Shown here: in pieces, positions 60,847 to 64,000 of the stretch | How positions within the stretch are numbered: the first letter of the stretch is position 1 | Layout: each line of letters opens with the position of its first letter | Assembly (NCBI GenBank): GCA_021229015.1 | Contig: CM037791.1 | Coordinates: 55,993,741-56,057,740, forward strand | Direction of reading: 5' to 3' | DNA from: Solen grandis | Lineage: Eukaryota; Mollusca; Bivalvia; Adapedonta; Solenidae | DNA length: 64,000 nt | Program-made: the position numbers and the translations under genes | Notes under the pieces: model-generated | The model's database searches: none | Seen by the model: the letters and a program-made list of their open reading frames with translations, nothing else | Told to the model about the DNA's origin: nothing

Positions 60847-60900
60847 GGTGGTATGACGTAATGCAAATTTCATGATACCACCGCCTCACAGGAACCGGAA
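60847..60900 (+). promoter_or_regulatory. Palmitoyltransferase promoter: CRE, octamer and ETS sites inside an inverted repeat
   Basis: TGACGTAA (CRE/ATF half) at 60854-60861 overlaps the octamer ATGCAAAT at 60861-60868. ACCGGAAGT, an ETS/GABP consensus, begins at 60894. GGTGGTAT (60847-60854) and ATACCACC (60875-60882) flank the CRE/octamer pair as an inverted repeat. The GCGCGC just upstream is one of few CpG-rich spots. No TATA box is evident. Confidence 0.5.
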
Positions 60901-60920
60901 GTAGAACTTGTCAAAACAAA

Positions 60921-61039
60921 ATGGTGGTGTTCAGAGCAGATCCCTGTGGGATCACTTGCATATTAGTGACTTATTCGGCTATCTTTTATGCCGATTATGT
61001 CGTAGTTCGACACCTTATTCTGCCCTCTATGTCAGATAC
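60921..61039 (+). CDS. Palmitoyltransferase exon 1
   Basis: The start is ATG at 60921 with A at -3 and G at +4. It encodes [20 protein letters not shown], the first membrane segment, matching the family's GCG-type start. The donor GTAAGT at 61040 splits a Thr codon (phase 2). Confidence 0.88.
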
Positions 61040-64000
61040 GTAAGTATCATCTGTATCTACTTTGACATGTATTTGTAATCTCAAATTGTCTTCAAAAATC
61101 GGTCGCAATTTCCGTATATAACTAGATTCAGTTTGTTGCTGTCAAGATCGATTGTTTATGCGTCTGTGAGGTTCACTCAAGAATATCAAAAGTCTGTTTT
61201 GCCATATGTCTTCAGCGATGTTTTCGGAATTGGATCATAGACAATGTCTAGGCTTAATACTTTCTTAAAAATTCACACGACGAGGGCTCAGAGCAAAAGA
61301 GTTTAAACTTGGTCTCTAATATATAGACGTTACGAACATTTTGCTCAGAGTCAATTTATTGTGTCACATTCATAGTAAAAAAAAACGAAAAAAAAACACA
61401 TAACAGATTTACTGTAAATAAAAAAAAACAGACTTGTATGAATTAAACATAAAAAATTTACATATATTAAAAAGACCTGATAAAAAGCACAGGTAAGTGA
61501 TTCTGAGTTAGACCTCTTGACAGCACATCAAGACGTCTGTCATATCCATCGGATCATGATTGTTTCATCAACCAACTGCTTTGTCGCCCTGACAACATAT
61601 AGTAAATGAAAAGTCGGTTTGTCCCCCTTCTTATTCAAAAGGCGTAAAGTTGCCAATGTGGGCAGTGCTCAGAAGAAGTGTAAAATACTTATGTAGGGTC
61701 ATCCACACCTAATTACACACAGTTGAAACTTTTTAATCTATTAAACATAAAATTTATTGATAATTTAAGTTTAATGCAGGTGAACTTGCCTTTGAATTAA
61801 TCAGAAGATAAACAATCTACTATTGAGCACATCTAAGATAAACAATCTACTATTGAGCACATCTAATTAGATAAATTATTTTTAATTGTAGCTTTCAAGA
61901 TTTAATGCAGGTTGATATTCCTTTGAATTATCCAAATGTGAAAAACTGCAGATAGGCTGATGATATTTGATAGGAATGTAGAGCATAGCCAGTTAAGTAG
62001 ATCGGTCACATTCAAGAGTGGTACTTCTCACTAAAGTCACTTCATTTTTTTGCGACACAGTTACGGCACAACAAAAAAGTCCTCTCAAAAAGCTCATTCT
62101 CTGTGGCTAACACTGTTTTACCATGCATGTGTGACATTATTAATACTGATTGAATATTAATTTAAAAAAATATGTAAATGAGTACATGTAATTTAGCATA
62201 TGTTACCCAGTCAGTATTGTATCAAACTGAGTAACCAACGTAAAATACAATGTCTTACATATAAATAATGACACTTTGAGCCAGCTATATCTATCAGTAT
62301 TCAGAAATCATTGTCACTTAGTTATGAGTGGGTCATATCAATATGAGCAGTAGTAGTGGTACTGGGTAATCCCGTAAACCAGTATCTGCCAGGACATAAG
62401 CAAAGTTATGCAAAGCTTACAAATTAATTAATCAATGATTGAGTCTTGCAGAATGTAATTGAGTTTTGTTTTTAATCAGTTTGAAAATAAATGGGTGCAA
62501 GGAGTTTGTCAATTTCTTAAAATATTGCCTGATTATATGAATGCAAATATTCAGCCTGTCTGCTTTTCTTCTGTCATATTTAAACAATAAATACATTTTA
62601 GGTTTAATCTAGGATAAACTGCAAGGGTGTTATTAAGTATAATTTTAGAAATAATTTTAAATTTCTAATTTGTGTTTATTTTTCTTCTTCAGATTTTGGG
62701 GTGCAATCAATGTTGTGATTTTCAATACCATTGTCTTTATGATGTCTGTAGCACATTTACGGGCAGTAATGTCAGACCCTGGTATTGTACCTTTACCCCA
62801 GACCAGCTTGGACTTCTCAGACATGCACAGTGGCAAGCAGAAAATGGTATAAAATGTTCATTATTTAACAGTTTGCATATTTTTTAGATTTTCCTACAGT
62901 TTTTTCATACTCTACATTAGAAATAGACTTTTTTTTTTATTCATCTTTCTGTTAAGGCATATTCAGAGTAAAAATCAAACCTTATCTTGATTTAACATTG
63001 TTGACTAGTGTCTGAAGATGAAGTATAATGAAAAAGATTGAGGCTGACTTGAGAACGTCAATACCAGAATGTGGGTATGTGTTACTAGTTTAAATGTTAT
63101 GTGCAGATAACTAAATTTTTTTTTGTGAGATTTGTCGATTCTTTATTTCTATATGTTAAGTTTAATCTTTATATGCACTATTACGTAAATGGCCATAGAA
63201 TTGTCAGTAGATTATATAATTGAACGGTGTATATGTACTATCTGCAGAGTGATGGCTGGTCAGTGTGTCTGAAATGTGAGACATACCGACCTCCTCGCGC
63301 CCACCACTGTCGAATCTGCCAGAGATGTATAAGGCGTATGGATCACCATTGTCCCTGGTAAGACATGATTGGGATTCATTCTTTAACCCATTACCTCATA
63401 TAGTCTCATTTTGACGCCTTGACAAACAGAGCAGGCTTAGATCAGACAGCTCTTGGAAGAAGCTGTCTGATCAAGGTCTCCTCTATTTGCTTACTCAGTA
63501 TTGTAGCTTGGATTCTGGATAGTTTTCAAAGCAAAGAAAAATCTGTTGTTTCATATACCATTTTAAGTTCAGTAAATTAATATTCATCAAGTCATATAAT
63601 TGGACAAGAATATTCATGAGGTTTTGGATTAAAACATTTTACTCACAAGTAACTCAGGTCACAGTCCTTATATGTGATAAAAAAACAACAACAACAGAAA
63701 AAAATCATAGTTGTTTGTTCATTATTACTTTCAGGAAGTAAATAAGTAATAACTGAAAATCACTGTCTTTTGGTTTCTGATGATAAATAGATTTTCATGT
63801 ACCATTTCTGTCGTTAATTCTTTAAATTATATATAATAGTCCAGTGATGTGTTGACACTGCTTGCTATCAAAATGAAATGTAAGTTTTATTCAAATATTT
63901 GTGCAAATTGTGAATCTCTAGAATTTATCAACCCTGAGTACAGACAGATGAACATATTTCTCTTTTTTTTCCAGGATCAACAACTGTGTTGGCGAACTTA
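60921..64000 (+). CDS. DHHC palmitoyltransferase, ZDHHC3/7-like, 5' part only
   Basis: Joined exons 60921-61039, 62693-62846, 63248-63357 and 63975-64000, continuing off the right edge. All junctions are GT-AG and in phase. The visible 136 residues hold two membrane segments (about 10-33 and 44-62), the DPG motif just after the second (68-70), and the zinc-binding cysteine-rich domain: C98-X2-C101, HHC at 110-112, C115, C118 and DHHC at 123-126, with Cys126 the catalytic cysteine, then [10 protein letters not shown]. The enzyme S-acylates cysteines of substrate proteins, in this subfamily usually at the Golgi. Short N-terminus and motif order fit the ZDHHC3/7 group better than ankyrin or TTXXE-rich classes. 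The membrane segments after the DHHC domain and the C-terminus are outside the window. Confidence 0.92.
61040..62692 (+). other. Palmitoyltransferase intron 1, with 30-bp tandem duplication
   Basis: No coding signal. A perfect 30-bp tandem duplication lies at 61806-61835 and 61836-61865. Confidence 0.7.
62693..62846 (+). CDS. Palmitoyltransferase exon 2 (second membrane segment, DPG motif)
   Basis: A strong TTTTTCTTCTTCAG acceptor and the donor GTATAA at 62847, phase 2 to phase 0. It encodes [19 protein letters not shown] and [11 protein letters not shown]. The exon-to-exon reading across 61039/62693 restores Thr40-Phe41-Trp42. Confidence 0.92.
63248..63357 (+). CDS. Palmitoyltransferase exon 3 (DHHC motif)
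   Basis: The acceptor is CTGCAG and the donor is GTAAGA at 63358, phase 0 to phase 2. It holds the CxxC, HHC and DHHC motifs, the most diagnostic part of the gene. Confidence 0.95.
63383..63490 (+). mobile_element. Truncated TTAA-flanked MITE, subfamily B
   Basis: It begins TTAACCCATTACCTCATATAG, one end of the piggyBac-like MITE family. The hairpin-forming CAGACAGCTC/AAGCTGTCTG segment matches the copy at 34849-35067. The right terminus is missing. Confidence 0.5.
63975..64000 (+). CDS. Palmitoyltransferase exon 4, cut by window edge
   Basis: A long T-run and CCAG precede G-ATC-AAC-AAC-TGT, completing the Trp codon of HCPW and reading INNCVGEL. The exon continues beyond the window. Confidence 0.9.

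Noticed and set aside
60575..60889. 104-codon minus-strand ORF upstream of the palmitoyltransferase
   Set aside because: Overlaps the promoter and the palindrome cluster; no domain or splice evidence for a divergent gene.

Overview
The window looks like nuclear DNA from an invertebrate animal, most likely a bivalve mollusc. It is AT-rich and has long introns with GT-AG splice sites. It is crowded with short non-autonomous transposons whose termini (AGCTCACCTGAGC at one end, a hairpin plus TCTTG at the other) I associate with bivalve genomes. The species cannot be named from the sequence. There is one assembly gap of 100 N at 25491-25590.

Two protein-coding genes can be built, both on the + strand. 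Gene 1 has a probable non-coding first exon at about 4329-4437 beside an NRF1-type palindrome. It starts translation at 11619 and stops at 53901. Eleven coding exons join in frame to give 573 codons plus a stop. The product has a novel-looking N-terminal region, a winged-helix-like middle and a C-terminal nucleoside-phosphorylase (PNP/UDP phosphorylase) fold with recognisable GGG, GD, DTE and RGISDY motifs. Three small in-phase microexon candidates lie in its 13.7 kb intron and would add up to 29 residues. Gene 2 starts at 60921 and runs off the right edge. It is the 5' part of a DHHC palmitoyltransferase, with two membrane segments, the DPG motif and most of the cysteine-rich DHHC domain.

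Region by region: 1-4260 is upstream DNA with decayed tandem repeats. 4261-4437 is the gene 1 promoter and first exon. 4438-11603 is intron 1, with a complete hAT-like element (5255-6491) and a Helentron/HINE-like tandem-core element (7731-9323). 11632-29201 is the second intron; it holds a second tandem-core element, a 34-bp minisatellite of about 1.9 kb, a SINE-tail satellite, two piggyBac-like MITEs and a 13-bp-TIR element split by the N gap. 29202-33489 holds four coding exons and a third tandem-core element. 33490-47165 is a 13.7 kb intron with microexon candidates, a fourth tandem-core element and a nested transposon pair (39456-41923). 47166-53901 carries the winged-helix and PNP exons, interrupted by MITEs, a fifth tandem-core element and a Tigger-like element. 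53902 to about 56960 is 3' UTR. 57079-57990 is a sixth tandem-core element. 58000-60840 is intergenic. 60841-64000 is gene 2.

The two genes need not be related in function. The most interesting biology is the winged-helix/PNP protein, whose fold is used by nucleotide-cleaving immune effectors in bacteria and fungi, and a set of tandem-core elements that share ends but carry unrelated cores.
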